Source: Halomonas lysinitropha
Lineage (GTDB): Bacteria; Pseudomonadota; Gammaproteobacteria; Pseudomonadales; Halomonadaceae
Direction: 5' to 3'
DNA length: 64,000 nucleotides
Assembly: GCF_902500215.1 (NCBI RefSeq)
Contig: NZ_CABVOU010000033.1
Span: 1 to 64,000, forward strand
Shown here: piece by piece, positions 16,860-24,503 of the stretch
How the letters are laid out: the number at the start of each line of letters is the position of its first letter
Position numbering within the stretch: position 1 is the stretch's first letter
Translations under genes and position numbers: made by a program
The notes under the pieces: generated by a model
Told to the model about the DNA's origin: nothing
Database searches by the model: none
Seen by the model: the letters and a program-made list of their open reading frames with translations, nothing else

Positions 16860-18587
16860 CTAGAACGGGAATACCATCGGCGTAAGCACCAGCACCCCAG
16901 CGGAGTAGACAAGACTCACCGGCAGGCCGGTCTTCAGGAAGTCGCTGATCCGGTAGTGGCCAGGTGAATAGACCATCAGGTGGGTCTGGTAGCCGAAGGG
17001 AATCAGGAAGCAGGCGCTGGCGCCATAGGCCACCGCCATGATGAAGGGCAGGGGGTCGGCGCCGAAGGCCTGAGCGGTGGTCCAGGCCACCGGAAAGGCA
17101 AGTGCGGCGGCGGCGTTGTTGGTGACCGTCTCGGTCAGCACCAGGGTCAGCAGGTAGCAGCCGACGAAGGCTGCGTAGATCCCGTATCCGGAGAACAGCG
17201 TCTGCATGCCTTGGGCGAGCAGGTCGGCAGCGCCAGAGTTTTCCAGGCCTTGGGCGATAGCCAGCGCTGAACCGATGATCAGCCATAGCTCGAAGGGAAA
17301 GCGTCGCCTCAGTTCGGCGGGGCTCAGCACCTTGCCGGCCAGCAATCCGGCCATCAGCAGCAACAGGCCGTGAAACAGCGGTAGCCACTCCAGGGCGGCC
17401 AGGCCGATCACTGCGGCGAAACCGCCCACGGTGAGCCAGCTTTCCAGGCGGTTGAGCCGAGGGCGCTTGAAGCTGCCGCTCAGCAGGTGAAAGTTGCGAT
17501 CGATGTTGCGGTGCTGGCGGAAATCGCCGCCTACGGCAAGCAGCAGGCAGTCACCCACCCTCAGGGGAATCTTCCCCAGTTGCCCCTCCAGCCGCTTGCC
17601 CCCGCGGCGGATACCGACCACGCCGGCATTGAACATGCTGCGAAAGTCTACCTCCTGAAGCGTGCTGCCCGCGAGGTCGGATTCATGCGATATCACGACC
17701 TCCACCAGGTTGGTGGCCAGCAGGTCATCGGCCTGATGACCAAACAGCGTGAGCCCTGGAAAACGCTGCAGTGCCTGTACCTTGCTCACCTCACCGGTGA
17801 ACACCAGAGTATCTTCTTCCTGGAGTATCTCCTCTGGCCCCACGGGGCTGATCAGCCGCCCTTCGCGTTCGATCTCCAGCAAGTAGAGCCCCTCCAGGCT
17901 GCGCAGCTGGTTCTCCTCGATGCTCTTGCCGACCATCTCCGAGCTGGCTTCCAGGTCGGCGGCCAGGAAGTAGGAGAGCTTGTCGGCGGTATCCTCCGGT
18001 AGATGCGACGGCAGCTGTCGGGCCCGCCACAGCAGCACGCCGAAGGTCAGCAGGGCCACCGGCACCCCCACCAGGCTGAACTGGAACATGCCCAGCTCGA
18101 AGCCGCCGCTGCTCAACGTGAAGGAGTTGACGACCAGGTTGGTGGAGGTGCCCACCAGGGTGGTCATGCCGCCGAGGATGGAGGCGTAGGAGAGCGGGAT
18201 CAGCAGTCGCGAGGGGGCGATGCGCTTCTGGCGCGAGATGGCGCCCAGGAAGGCGGCCACCACCGCAGTGTTGTTGAGAAACGCCGAGAGCACAGCACTG
18301 GCGCCCATCAGCCGCGCCGTGGCGGTCTTCTCGCTACCTCGGAGCAGATGCTGGGAGAGCCAGTCGAGCAGGGGCGTGCGCTCCAGCGCCAGCGAGACCA
18401 GCAGCAGCAACAATAGTGTGGCCAGCGCCGGGTTGGTGTACTGCTGAAGTAGGGTGTCGGTATCCACCAGGCCCAGCACCAGGTAGGCACCGGCCAGGCC
18501 GACGAAGGCGATGGCGGGACGTACGCGGCCCGAGATCAACGCCGCCAGCAGGGCGCCGATGGAGATAAGCACCGCCCAGGTTGTCAT
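16860..18587 (-). CDS. SLC13-family permease with two TrkA-C domains, probable sulfate transporter
   Basis: A 575-aa membrane protein. An N-terminal hydrophobic half (LISIGALLAALISG, then LLLLLLVSLALERTPLLDWL, AFLNNTAVVAAFLGA) is followed by a cytoplasmic insert at about residues 195-370 with two TrkA-C (RCK-C) regulatory domains (EENQLRSLEGLYLLEIEREG; VGIRRGGKRLEGQLGKIPLR). A second membrane half follows (TETVTNNAAAALAFPVAW, the repeat of the first Asn-rich motif). This layout is that of SLC13/DASS-type anion permeases seen near sulfur genes. It lies between cysH and the divergent cysD-cysNC cluster, so sulfate or another sulfur oxyanion is the likely substrate. Substrate is inferred from context. 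Confidence 0.82.
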   Translation of the reverse strand: MTTWAVLISIGALLAALISGRVRPAIAFVGLAGAYLVLGLVDTDTLLQQYTNPALATLLLLLLVSLALERTPLLDWLSQHLLRGSEKTATARLMGASAVLSAFLNNTAVVAAFLGAISRQKRIAPSRLLIPLSYASILGGMTTLVGTSTNLVVNSFTLSSGGFELGMFQFSLVGVPVALLTFGVLLWRARQLPSHLPEDTADKLSYFLAADLEASSEMVGKSIEENQLRSLEGLYLLEIEREGRLISPVGPEEILQEEDTLVFTGEVSKVQALQRFPGLTLFGHQADDLLATNLVEVVISHESDLAGSTLQEVDFRSMFNAGVVGIRRGGKRLEGQLGKIPLRVGDCLLLAVGGDFRQHRNIDRNFHLLSGSFKRPRLNRLESWLTVGGFAAVIGLAALEWLPLFHGLLLLMAGLLAGKVLSPAELRRRFPFELWLIIGSALAIAQGLENSGAADLLAQGMQTLFSGYGIYAAFVGCYLLTLVLTETVTNNAAAALAFPVAWTTAQAFGADPLPFIMAVAYGASACFLIPFGYQTHLMVYSPGHYRISDFLKTGLPVSLVYSAGVLVLTPMVFPF

Positions 18588-18616
18588 TGGTCCGTCCTTG
18601 TGAAGTCATCTTGGGC

Positions 18617-18660
18617 TTGTGGGATTCTACGTGGGCTTTTATGATAATGTCGAATATTCG
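18617..18660 (+). promoter_or_regulatory. candidate promoter and CGAATATTCG palindrome in the divergent cys intergenic region
   Basis: TTGTGG (18617-18622) and TATGAT (18640-18645) are 17 bases apart and face the HTH-cysD genes. The perfect 10-bp palindrome CGAATATTCG at 18651-18660 sits at or just after the predicted transcription start, where a repressor could act. The permease gene is transcribed the other way. Confidence 0.4.
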
Positions 18661-18719
18661 CAGTGAGAATGCCGCAAAGTCTCAATATACTTCTTTAATT
18701 TCAATAGATTAACAAGAAA

Positions 18720-19505
18720 TTGCCGACTAAACATTTAACGCCTGAAATTCTCAACAAGCTGCGACTGGAAGCAGTCAGGCTGCGCCTTGATGGCCATACG
18801 GTGGCCGAAACGGCAGCCCGCACCGGGCTCTCGGCGCCCACCGTATCGGCGGCCTGGAAGGCCTTCCGCGAGGGAGGCTGGGACGCCGTGGCGGTGCGGC
18901 AGCGCGGTCGCCGCGCGGGCCAGGCGGCGAGCCTCGATGCGGCCGCTCGGCAGGCGCTGGAGACCGCCCTGGCGACGTTGCCACCGACGGGCGAGCCGGC
19001 CTGGAGCAGCCGCGGCCTGGCCGAGGCGCTGAAGGGGCAGGGGCACCGGGTGTCGCCGAGGGCCATCGATCACTGGCTTGAGCGGCGGGATCTCAAGCCC
19101 GAGCCGCTGGCGCTGAACGGCCTGGCGCGGCGGCGCAGCCAGTTGGGGCGCTGGTATCGCCAGCAGCTGGCGCCAGTGCTGGCCCAGGTGAAACAGACGG
19201 GCGGTGCGGTCTGGCAGGGGGGCGCGCGAACGCCGCCGCCGGATTCCGGCTTGGCTGAGGAGCCGCGCCGCTATCAGCTCTATCTGCATGGCAAGCGCGG
19301 CGCGCTGTTCACCCGCGTGCTGGCCGCGCCGCCGCTGGCGGATGACTATCTGGCGCTGTTCGAACGCTTGCTGGCAACGACGCAGGTCCCGGTGGCGCTG
19401 ATCTTCCGAGGGGCTGACTTGCAGGCTGCACCCGCCGTCGGCGACTGGCTATCGCAGCATCCGGAGATGCGTCTCGTGATGATGCCCGCCGGGCTTCCAG
19501 CTTAA
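18720..19505 (+). CDS. HTH protein resembling a catalytically dead, truncated IS630-type transposase
   Basis: A 261-aa protein. Residues of about 8-60 are a helix-turn-helix (GHTVAETAARTGLSAPTVSAAW), followed by a second winged-helix-like unit (RGLAEALKGQGHRVSPRAIDHW), the paired DNA-binding layout of IS630/Tc1-type transposases. The last 100 residues keep the order of the transposase core (QLYLHGKRGALFTRVL; VALIFRGADLQAAPAVGDWL; MRLVMMPAGLPA). However, RG stands where the catalytic Asp and Asn should be, and the protein ends where the YSP..NPIE segment with the last acidic residue would follow. No terminal repeats are visible. It ends 19 bases before cysD, so a domesticated regulator of sulfate assimilation is plausible. 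TTG at 18720 is the only good start. Confidence 0.65.
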   Translation: MPTKHLTPEILNKLRLEAVRLRLDGHTVAETAARTGLSAPTVSAAWKAFREGGWDAVAVRQRGRRAGQAASLDAAARQALETALATLPPTGEPAWSSRGLAEALKGQGHRVSPRAIDHWLERRDLKPEPLALNGLARRRSQLGRWYRQQLAPVLAQVKQTGGAVWQGGARTPPPDSGLAEEPRRYQLYLHGKRGALFTRVLAAPPLADDYLALFERLLATTQVPVALIFRGADLQAAPAVGDWLSQHPEMRLVMMPAGLPA

Positions 19506-19524
19506 CAACTAAGGATTTAGAGAT

Positions 19525-20427
19525 ATGACGTCATTGACACACCTTCAGAAGCTGGAAGCCGAGAGCATACAGATCATGCGCGAGGTGGTCGCCGAGACCG
19601 AGAATCCGGTGATGCTCTACTCGGTGGGCAAGGACAGCGCGGTGATGCTGCATCTGGCGCGCAAGGCCTTCGCGCCATCGCCGCCCCCCTTCCCGCTGCT
19701 CCACGTTGATACGCGCTGGAAATTCCGCGCCATGTACGAGTTCCGCGACCGCATGGCCGAGGAAACCGGCATGGACCTGATCGTGCATATCAATCCCGAG
19801 GGCGTGGAGAAGGATATCAACCCCTTCACCCATGGTTCGGCCATCCATACCGACGTGATGAAGACTGAGGGTCTCAAGCAGGCGCTGGACCACTACGGGT
19901 TTGATGCGGCCTTCGGCGGTGCGCGGCGCGACGAGGAGAAGTCCCGTGCCAAGGAGCGGATCTTTTCCTTCCGTACCGCCCAGCATCGCTGGGACCCGAA
20001 GAATCAGCGCCCGGAACTTTGGAAGCTCTTCAACACCCGCAAGCACAAGGGCGAGTCGATTCGTGTGTTCCCGCTCTCCAACTGGACCGAACTGGATATC
20101 TGGCAGTACATCTACCTGCAGAACATCCCGATCGTGCCACTTTACTATTCCGCCGAACGCCCGGTGGTGGAGCGGGACGGGGCGCTGATCATGGTCGATG
20201 ACGAGCGCATGCCGCTGGAACCCGGTGAGGTGCCAATGATGCGCAAGGTGCGCTTCCGCACCCTGGGCTGCTACCCGCTGACCGGCGCCATCGAGTCCGA
20301 GGCCGACACCCTGCCGGCGATCATCCAGGAAATGCTCCTGACCAACACCTCCGAGCGTCAGGGCCGGGTCATCGACCACGACAGCTCGGCTTCCATGGAA
20401 AAGAAGAAGGCTGAAGGTTATTTCTGA
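19525..20427 (+). CDS. cysD: sulfate adenylyltransferase subunit 2
   Basis: The ATP-sulfurylase catalytic subunit, forming APS from ATP and sulfate together with the GTPase CysN. The PP-loop is in [20 protein letters not shown] near residue 33. Other conserved stretches are [69 protein letters not shown] and the C-terminal [15 protein letters not shown] at 19511-19515 serves the ATG. Its partner cysNC does not follow directly: a repeat array and a small four-helix-bundle gene intervene. Confidence 0.98.
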   Translation: MTSLTHLQKLEAESIQIMREVVAETENPVMLYSVGKDSAVMLHLARKAFAPSPPPFPLLHVDTRWKFRAMYEFRDRMAEETGMDLIVHINPEGVEKDINPFTHGSAIHTDVMKTEGLKQALDHYGFDAAFGGARRDEEKSRAKERIFSFRTAQHRWDPKNQRPELWKLFNTRKHKGESIRVFPLSNWTELDIWQYIYLQNIPIVPLYYSAERPVVERDGALIMVDDERMPLEPGEVPMMRKVRFRTLGCYPLTGAIESEADTLPAIIQEMLLTNTSERQGRVIDHDSSASMEKKKAEGYF

Positions 20428-20476
20428 GCTACGGGCTACGGGCTACGGGCTACGGGCTACGGGCTACGGGCTACGC
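20428..20476. repeat. seven tandem GCTACGG heptamers after cysD
   Basis: About seven nearly perfect GCTACGG units start at the base after the cysD stop codon. Period seven is shared with the other repeat families of the window, though the unit sequence differs. Confidence 0.95.
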
Positions 20477-20511
20477 TAGAAGTTATAGGCCCGAAGCCTG
20501 AGGACAAGGTG

Positions 20512-20865
20512 ATGAAGCATGAGCAGCGGGAAGTCTGGCAAAGAAGCAAGCGGCTAAGCGTCTCGGTTTATCGTGAGCTTAAAAGCTTGCGAGACTTCGG
20601 CTGCAAGGACCAGATCACACGCTCAGCCTTGTCGATCCCCAGCAATATCGCTGAGGGCTTTGAGCGCTATACCGAGCGAGAAAAGTTTCGCTTCGTATCC
20701 ATTGCAAAGGGCTCCTGTGGCGAATTCGCCACGCAAACGTTGATCGGAATCGAGGTTGGATACATCCCAGAAACTGTTGGCTTCCACTGGCGCAGCGAAG
20801 CCATGGTCATCTCTCGAATGCTTGGCTCCCTGCTGAAAGCGCTCGATACGCCGCCGAATAGATAA
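20512..20865 (+). CDS. four-helix-bundle protein of the S23 (23S rRNA IVS-encoded) family
   Basis: A 117-aa all-helical protein with the family hallmarks EVWQRSKRLSVSVYRE near the start, DQITRSALSIPSNIAEGFER in the middle and FVSIAKGSCGEFATQTLIG toward the end. This family is often encoded in intervening sequences of 23S rRNA genes or as stand-alone genes; its biochemical role is not settled. ATG at 20512 is preferred over GTG at 20509 because GAGGA at 20500-20504 is then seven bases away. It interrupts the usual cysD-cysN pair, is lower in GC than both, and is bordered by heptamer repeats on each side, so it probably arrived later. Confidence 0.85.
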   Translation: MKHEQREVWQRSKRLSVSVYRELKSLRDFGCKDQITRSALSIPSNIAEGFERYTEREKFRFVSIAKGSCGEFATQTLIGIEVGYIPETVGFHWRSEAMVISRMLGSLLKALDTPPNR

Positions 20866-20889
20866 TCACTGAATATACGGAGAGCACAT

Positions 20890-20937
20890 AGAGCCCGCCG
20901 CTCGAAGCTCGAAGCTCGCGGCGCTCGTGCTCTCACC
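20890..20937. repeat. GAAGCTC heptamer and CCGCCGC/GCGGCG tract before cysNC
   Basis: CTCGAAGCTCGAAGCTCG is flanked by CCGC and GCGGCG, so the tract is partly self-complementary. It ends just before the cysNC ribosome binding site (AGGAG at 20941). Confidence 0.75.
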
Positions 20938-20954
20938 CAAAGGAGAATTGGACT

Positions 20955-22859
20955 GTGTCCCACGCCTCACCAATGATCTCGGAAAACATCGAGACCTATC
21001 TGAGAGAGCACGAGAACAAGGGCCTGTTGCGCTTCATCACCTGCGGCAGCGTCGACGACGGCAAGAGCACCCTGATCGGACGCTTGCTGTTCGAGTCGAA
21101 GCTGCTGTTCGAGGATCAGCTGGCCGCCATTGAGGCGGATTCCAAGAAGTATGGTACCCAGGGCACCGAGATGGACTTCGCTCTGCTGGTCGACGGCCTC
21201 GCCGCGGAGCGCGAGCAGGGCATCACCATCGACGTGGCCTATCGTTTCTTCTCCACCGACAAGCGCAAGTTCATCGTCGCTGATACCCCGGGGCACGAGC
21301 AGTACACCCGCAATATGGTGACCGGCGCCTCAAACGCCGACGCCGCCATCCTGATGGTCGATGCTCGCCACGGTATCCTCACCCAGACGCGCCGCCACAG
21401 TTTCCTGATGTCGCTGATCGGCATGCGTCGGTTGGTGGTGGCCATCAACAAGATGGATCTGGTGGACTACTCCAAGGCGCGCTTCGACGAGATCGTCGAG
21501 GCGTACCGCGCCTTCGCCAAGCAGCTGGGCCTGGAGGCGATCACCTTCATCCCCATGTCGGCGCTCAAGGGCGATAACGTCATCGAGCATGGCCATCACA
21601 TGCCCTGGTATCACGGTCCCACCCTGATGGCCTATCTGGAGACCGTCGAGGTCGACGAGGAGCGCCAGCAGCGCCTGCCGTTGCGCCTGCCGGTGCAGTG
21701 GGTCAATCGCCCTAACCTGGACTTCCGCGGCTTTACCGGGATGATCGCCAGCGGCTCCGTGAAGCCCGGCGACGCCATCCGGGTCCAGCCCTCCGGCAAG
21801 ACCAGCCGGGTGGCGCGCATCTACACTTTTGATGGCGATCTGCCCGAGGCGATTGCCGGCCAGTCGGTGACCCTGCTGCTGGAGGACGAGATCGACATCT
21901 CCCGCGGCGACGTCATTTCCGGCGTGGAACAGCCCGCCGAGACCGCCGACCAGTTCGAGACCAGCCTGGTGTGGATGCACGACGAGCCGCTGCTCCCGGG
22001 CCGCCCCTACCTCATGAAGCTGGGCACTCAGACCGTGTCGGCCACCGTCACCGACATCAAGTACCAGGTGAACGTGAATACCCTGGACCATACCGCGGCC
22101 AAGCAGCTGGACCTGAATGCCATCGGCATATGTACCCTGAGCCTGAACAAGGCGGTGGCCTTCGACCCCTACAAGGAGAATGCCGACACCGGCGGTTTCA
22201 TCCTGATCGACCGCATGACCAATAACACCGTGGGTGCGGGCATGTTGCACTTCGCGCTGCGGCGTAGCCAGAACATCCATAGGCAGCATGTGGATATCGA
22301 CAAGCAGGCGCGGGCGGTCTCCAAGGGGCAGCACCCCGCGGTGCTGTGGTTCACCGGGCTCTCCGGTGCCGGCAAGTCGACCATTGCCAATCGGGTGGAG
22401 AAGAAGCTGCACGCCGCCGGCCAGCACACCTACCTGCTGGATGGCGACAATGTGCGCCACGGCCTCAACCGTGACCTGGGCTTCACCGATGCCGATCGTG
22501 TCGAGAATATCCGCCGCGTGGGTGAAGTCGCCAGGCTGATGGTCGATGCCGGCCTGATCGTGCTGACCTCCTTCATCTCGCCCTTCCGCAGTGAGCGCCA
22601 GCTGGCCCGCGACCTGGTGGAGGAGGACGAGTTCATCGAGATCTTCGTCGATACGCCGCTGGATGTCGCCGAGCAGCGTGATCCCAAGGGGCTCTATCGC
22701 AAGGCTCGGCGCGGCGAGCTGAAGAACTTCACCGGTATCGATTCGGCCTATGAGCCGCCGGAGAATCCCGACCTGCACATCCGCACCGACGAGATCAGCA
22801 GCGATGAAGCCGCGGAGGCCATCATTGCCCTGCTGCGGGAACGCCAGATCGTAGCCTAA
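20955..22859 (+). CDS. cysNC: bifunctional sulfate adenylyltransferase subunit 1 / adenylylsulfate kinase
   Basis: A 634-aa fusion. The N-terminal CysN GTPase has the P-loop [15 protein letters not shown], switch [14 protein letters not shown] and NKMDLVDYS, followed by two beta-barrel domains to about residue 440; it drives APS synthesis with CysD. The C-terminal APS kinase begins near residue 460 with a second P-loop ([16 protein letters not shown]), [15 protein letters not shown] and [10 protein letters not shown], and converts APS to PAPS. GTG at 20955 has AGGAG nine bases upstream. The product PAPS feeds CysH and is also the donor for the two sulfotransferases in the polysaccharide locus. 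NodQ-type fusions of this kind are known. Confidence 0.97.
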   Translation: MSHASPMISENIETYLREHENKGLLRFITCGSVDDGKSTLIGRLLFESKLLFEDQLAAIEADSKKYGTQGTEMDFALLVDGLAAEREQGITIDVAYRFFSTDKRKFIVADTPGHEQYTRNMVTGASNADAAILMVDARHGILTQTRRHSFLMSLIGMRRLVVAINKMDLVDYSKARFDEIVEAYRAFAKQLGLEAITFIPMSALKGDNVIEHGHHMPWYHGPTLMAYLETVEVDEERQQRLPLRLPVQWVNRPNLDFRGFTGMIASGSVKPGDAIRVQPSGKTSRVARIYTFDGDLPEAIAGQSVTLLLEDEIDISRGDVISGVEQPAETADQFETSLVWMHDEPLLPGRPYLMKLGTQTVSATVTDIKYQVNVNTLDHTAAKQLDLNAIGICTLSLNKAVAFDPYKENADTGGFILIDRMTNNTVGAGMLHFALRRSQNIHRQHVDIDKQARAVSKGQHPAVLWFTGLSGAGKSTIANRVEKKLHAAGQHTYLLDGDNVRHGLNRDLGFTDADRVENIRRVGEVARLMVDAGLIVLTSFISPFRSERQLARDLVEEDEFIEIFVDTPLDVAEQRDPKGLYRKARRGELKNFTGIDSAYEPPENPDLHIRTDEISSDEAAEAIIALLRERQIVA

Positions 22860-22861
22860 AG

Positions 22862-22945
22862 CAGCGGGCAGCGGGCTACGAGCCGCGAAAGGTTCTTGTC
22901 GTGGCCCGAGGCTCGAAGCTCTTGGCCTGAAGCCCAAACATCAAG
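22862..22945. repeat. degenerate GCGGGCTACG / GAAGCTC tract between cysNC and cysQ
   Basis: CAGCGGGCAGCGGGCTACGAG followed by CCCGAGGCTCGAAGCTC; these are loose copies of the GCTACGG and GAAGCTC heptamers. No terminator-like hairpin with a T-run is seen. Confidence 0.55.
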
Positions 22946-22956
22946 GAACTCAACAA

Positions 22957-23721
22957 ATGGACGTTTCAGCATTACTCGATAGCGTTGAGGGCATCGCCAA
23001 TGACGCCGGCGAGGCAATCATGGCCGTCTACGCCCGCGATTTCTCCATCGAGGAGAAGGAAGACAAGAGCCCGCTGACCGAAGCGGACAAGGCCGCTCAC
23101 GAGGTGATCGTGGCGGGGCTAAAGGCACTGCCCGAGGCCATTCCGGTGCTCTCGGAGGAGAACACCGAGGGCTTCGACGGTGCCGATGCCGCCGGCCGCT
23201 ACTGGCTGGTGGACCCGCTGGACGGCACCAAGGAGTTCATCAAGCGTAACGGCGAGTTCACGGTTAACATCGCGCTGATTGAGCGGGGCAAGCCGTTGCT
23301 CGGCGTGGTCGTCGCCCCGGCGCTGGAGGTGAGCTATCTCGCCGCCGAGGGCGTGGGGGCCTTCAAGGTTGAAAAGGGCGGTGAGCGTCGGCCGATCCGG
23401 GTGGCCGGCAAGCCCGCCGAGGGTGCCGCCTGGCGCGTGGTAGGCAGCCGCTCCCATCCCAGCCCCGATCTGGCCGAGTGGCTGGAGAAGCTAGGCCGCC
23501 ACGACATGGTGCCCATGGGCAGCTCGCTGAAGCTGTGCCTAGTCGCCGAGGGTGCGGCGGATGTGTATCCGCGTCTCGGCCCCACCTGCCTGTGGGACAC
23601 CGGCGCCGCCCAGGCGGTGGTGGAGCAGGCCGGCGGCCGGGTGGAAACCCTGGAGGGCGACGCGCTCTCCTATGCGACCCCTACGCAGCACCTGAATCCC
23701 CATTTCGTGGTGTGGGGTTAG
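22957..23721 (+). CDS. cysQ: 3'(2'),5'-bisphosphate nucleotidase
   Basis: A member of the inositol monophosphatase superfamily that hydrolyses PAP, the by-product of PAPS reductase and sulfotransferases, to AMP. Metal-binding motifs are VLSEEN, WLVDPLDGTKEFIKRNGEFT and the late WDTGAAQAVVEQAGG. The length of 254 aa fits. AAGGA lies before the ATG at 22957. Its place after cysNC gives the cell a complete PAPS make-and-clear set next to the sulfotransferase genes. Confidence 0.96.
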   Translation: MDVSALLDSVEGIANDAGEAIMAVYARDFSIEEKEDKSPLTEADKAAHEVIVAGLKALPEAIPVLSEENTEGFDGADAAGRYWLVDPLDGTKEFIKRNGEFTVNIALIERGKPLLGVVVAPALEVSYLAAEGVGAFKVEKGGERRPIRVAGKPAEGAAWRVVGSRSHPSPDLAEWLEKLGRHDMVPMGSSLKLCLVAEGAADVYPRLGPTCLWDTGAAQAVVEQAGGRVETLEGDALSYATPTQHLNPHFVVWG

Positions 23722-23740
23722 CCCGGCGGTGCCGGGAGTC

Positions 23741-23851
23741 GTAAGCTGTAAATGGTGAGTGGTAAGTAGTGAGGGGTGAGGGGTGAGGGGTTACTCCTCA
23801 CCAGCGAAGCGCTCACTACTCACAAGCGCGCAGCGCGCTCACCAGCGAAGC
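23741..23851. repeat. modular heptamer / palindrome array after cysQ
   Basis: GTGAGTGGTAAGTAGTGAGG and further GTGAGGG units oppose CTCCTCACCAGCGAAGCGCTC, then CTCACAAGCGCGCAGCGCGC and CTCACCAGCGAAGCC. Opposed halves could fold into long hairpins. It separates cysQ from the decayed acyltransferase. Confidence 0.85.
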
Positions 23852-23904
23852 CATGGTGATGTATCTGTCAGGGGGTCTTTTGAGCCAAGCGACGCGAGAC
23901 GCCG

Positions 23905-24268
23905 TGCCGGCGCCGGGCAAGGCGGTTGCAGCGCCGGTGGGTGGCGCGACTCCTGGCCAATTTCAACCGACTGGAGGGCGAGGCCGATGCGGCGGAGCGT
24001 GAGCGTCGACTGCTGGCCTATGGCGATCAGGTGGGGCGCGTCTACAGAGAGCTGACGGTGCTGCCCCGGATTCTCGACAAACGTTTGAAGGTGGAGGATG
24101 CGCAGCATCTGCGTCCGCATCAGGGGGCCGCTGGTGCTGGTGGCGCCACACCTCGCCATTTGGGAGCTGCTGTCTGGTGTACTGGCGTTGATCGATGCCC
24201 AACTGGAGCACTGGGTACGGGAGCGCCCGGAGCATTGGTACTGGCTCAAGGATGTCACGCTAGGTTGA
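23905..24268 (+). pseudogene. decayed LpxL/HtrB-like acyltransferase fragment
   Basis: One frame reads RRWVARLLANFNRLEGEADA, then an Ala/Glu/Arg-rich helix and VYRELTVLPRILDKRLKVED. After a +1 frame change near 24120 the next frame reads GPLVLVAPHLAIWELLSG and then jumps to a family-like C-terminus, HWVRERPEHWYWLKD, ending at TGA 24266-24268. Lipid A lauroyl/myristoyl acyltransferases have the same order (Arg-rich start; a VxxGHxGNWEL-type motif; a C-terminal R-PEQY-W-L), but at about 300 residues, so most of the catalytic middle is missing here. The frameshift and deletion make it non-functional. It converges with the GT remnant below, overlapping by 14 bases. The family assignment rests on these short matches only. 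Confidence 0.5.
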
Positions 24269-24503
24269 GCTGCTGCTTCAGCACGTCGGCGGCCTCGCGG
24301 AAGCGGGCCTCCTCGACGAGATGGAGCCGCGAATCGGGAAGCCGCGGGTCGTCGCCGGTGAAGACGACCTCGTGTCCGCGCTGGCGCAGTACCCTGGCGA
24401 TCTCGATACAGCGCAGGGTGTGGGCCAGCACCCAGCCCAGCGGGAAGAAGAGGATCCGTGACGGCTTCGATGTTGCCGGGTCAACCGTCGTGGAGGAGGT
24501 CAC
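24255..24503 (-). pseudogene. internally deleted GT1-type glycosyltransferase remnant
   Basis: The 82-residue frame begins like a UDP-glycosyltransferase (ILFFPLGWVLAHTLRCIEIA, VLRQRGHEVVFTGDDP) and after only some 50 residues jumps to a sequence like the last helix of the same family (EEARFREAADVLKQQL). The roughly 300 residues between, including the whole donor-binding domain, are absent without breaking the frame. The start overlaps the stop of the alpha-oxoamine synthase gene by 23 bases, so it was probably the last gene of the capsule-lipid operon. A functional small protein is unlikely but not excluded. Confidence 0.6.

Noticed and set aside
18720-19505. Active insertion sequence
   Set aside because: No inverted repeats or target duplication were seen, the catalytic residues are missing and the core is truncated.
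20428-20476. Regular short repeats that might be read as a CRISPR array
   Set aside because: The units are 7 bp with no unique spacers and no cas genes; the tracts are simple tandem arrays.
20512-20865. Evidence of a nearby 23S rRNA gene, because of the S23-type protein
   Set aside because: The flanking DNA encodes CysD and CysNC and contains no rRNA sequence; stand-alone members of the family are known.
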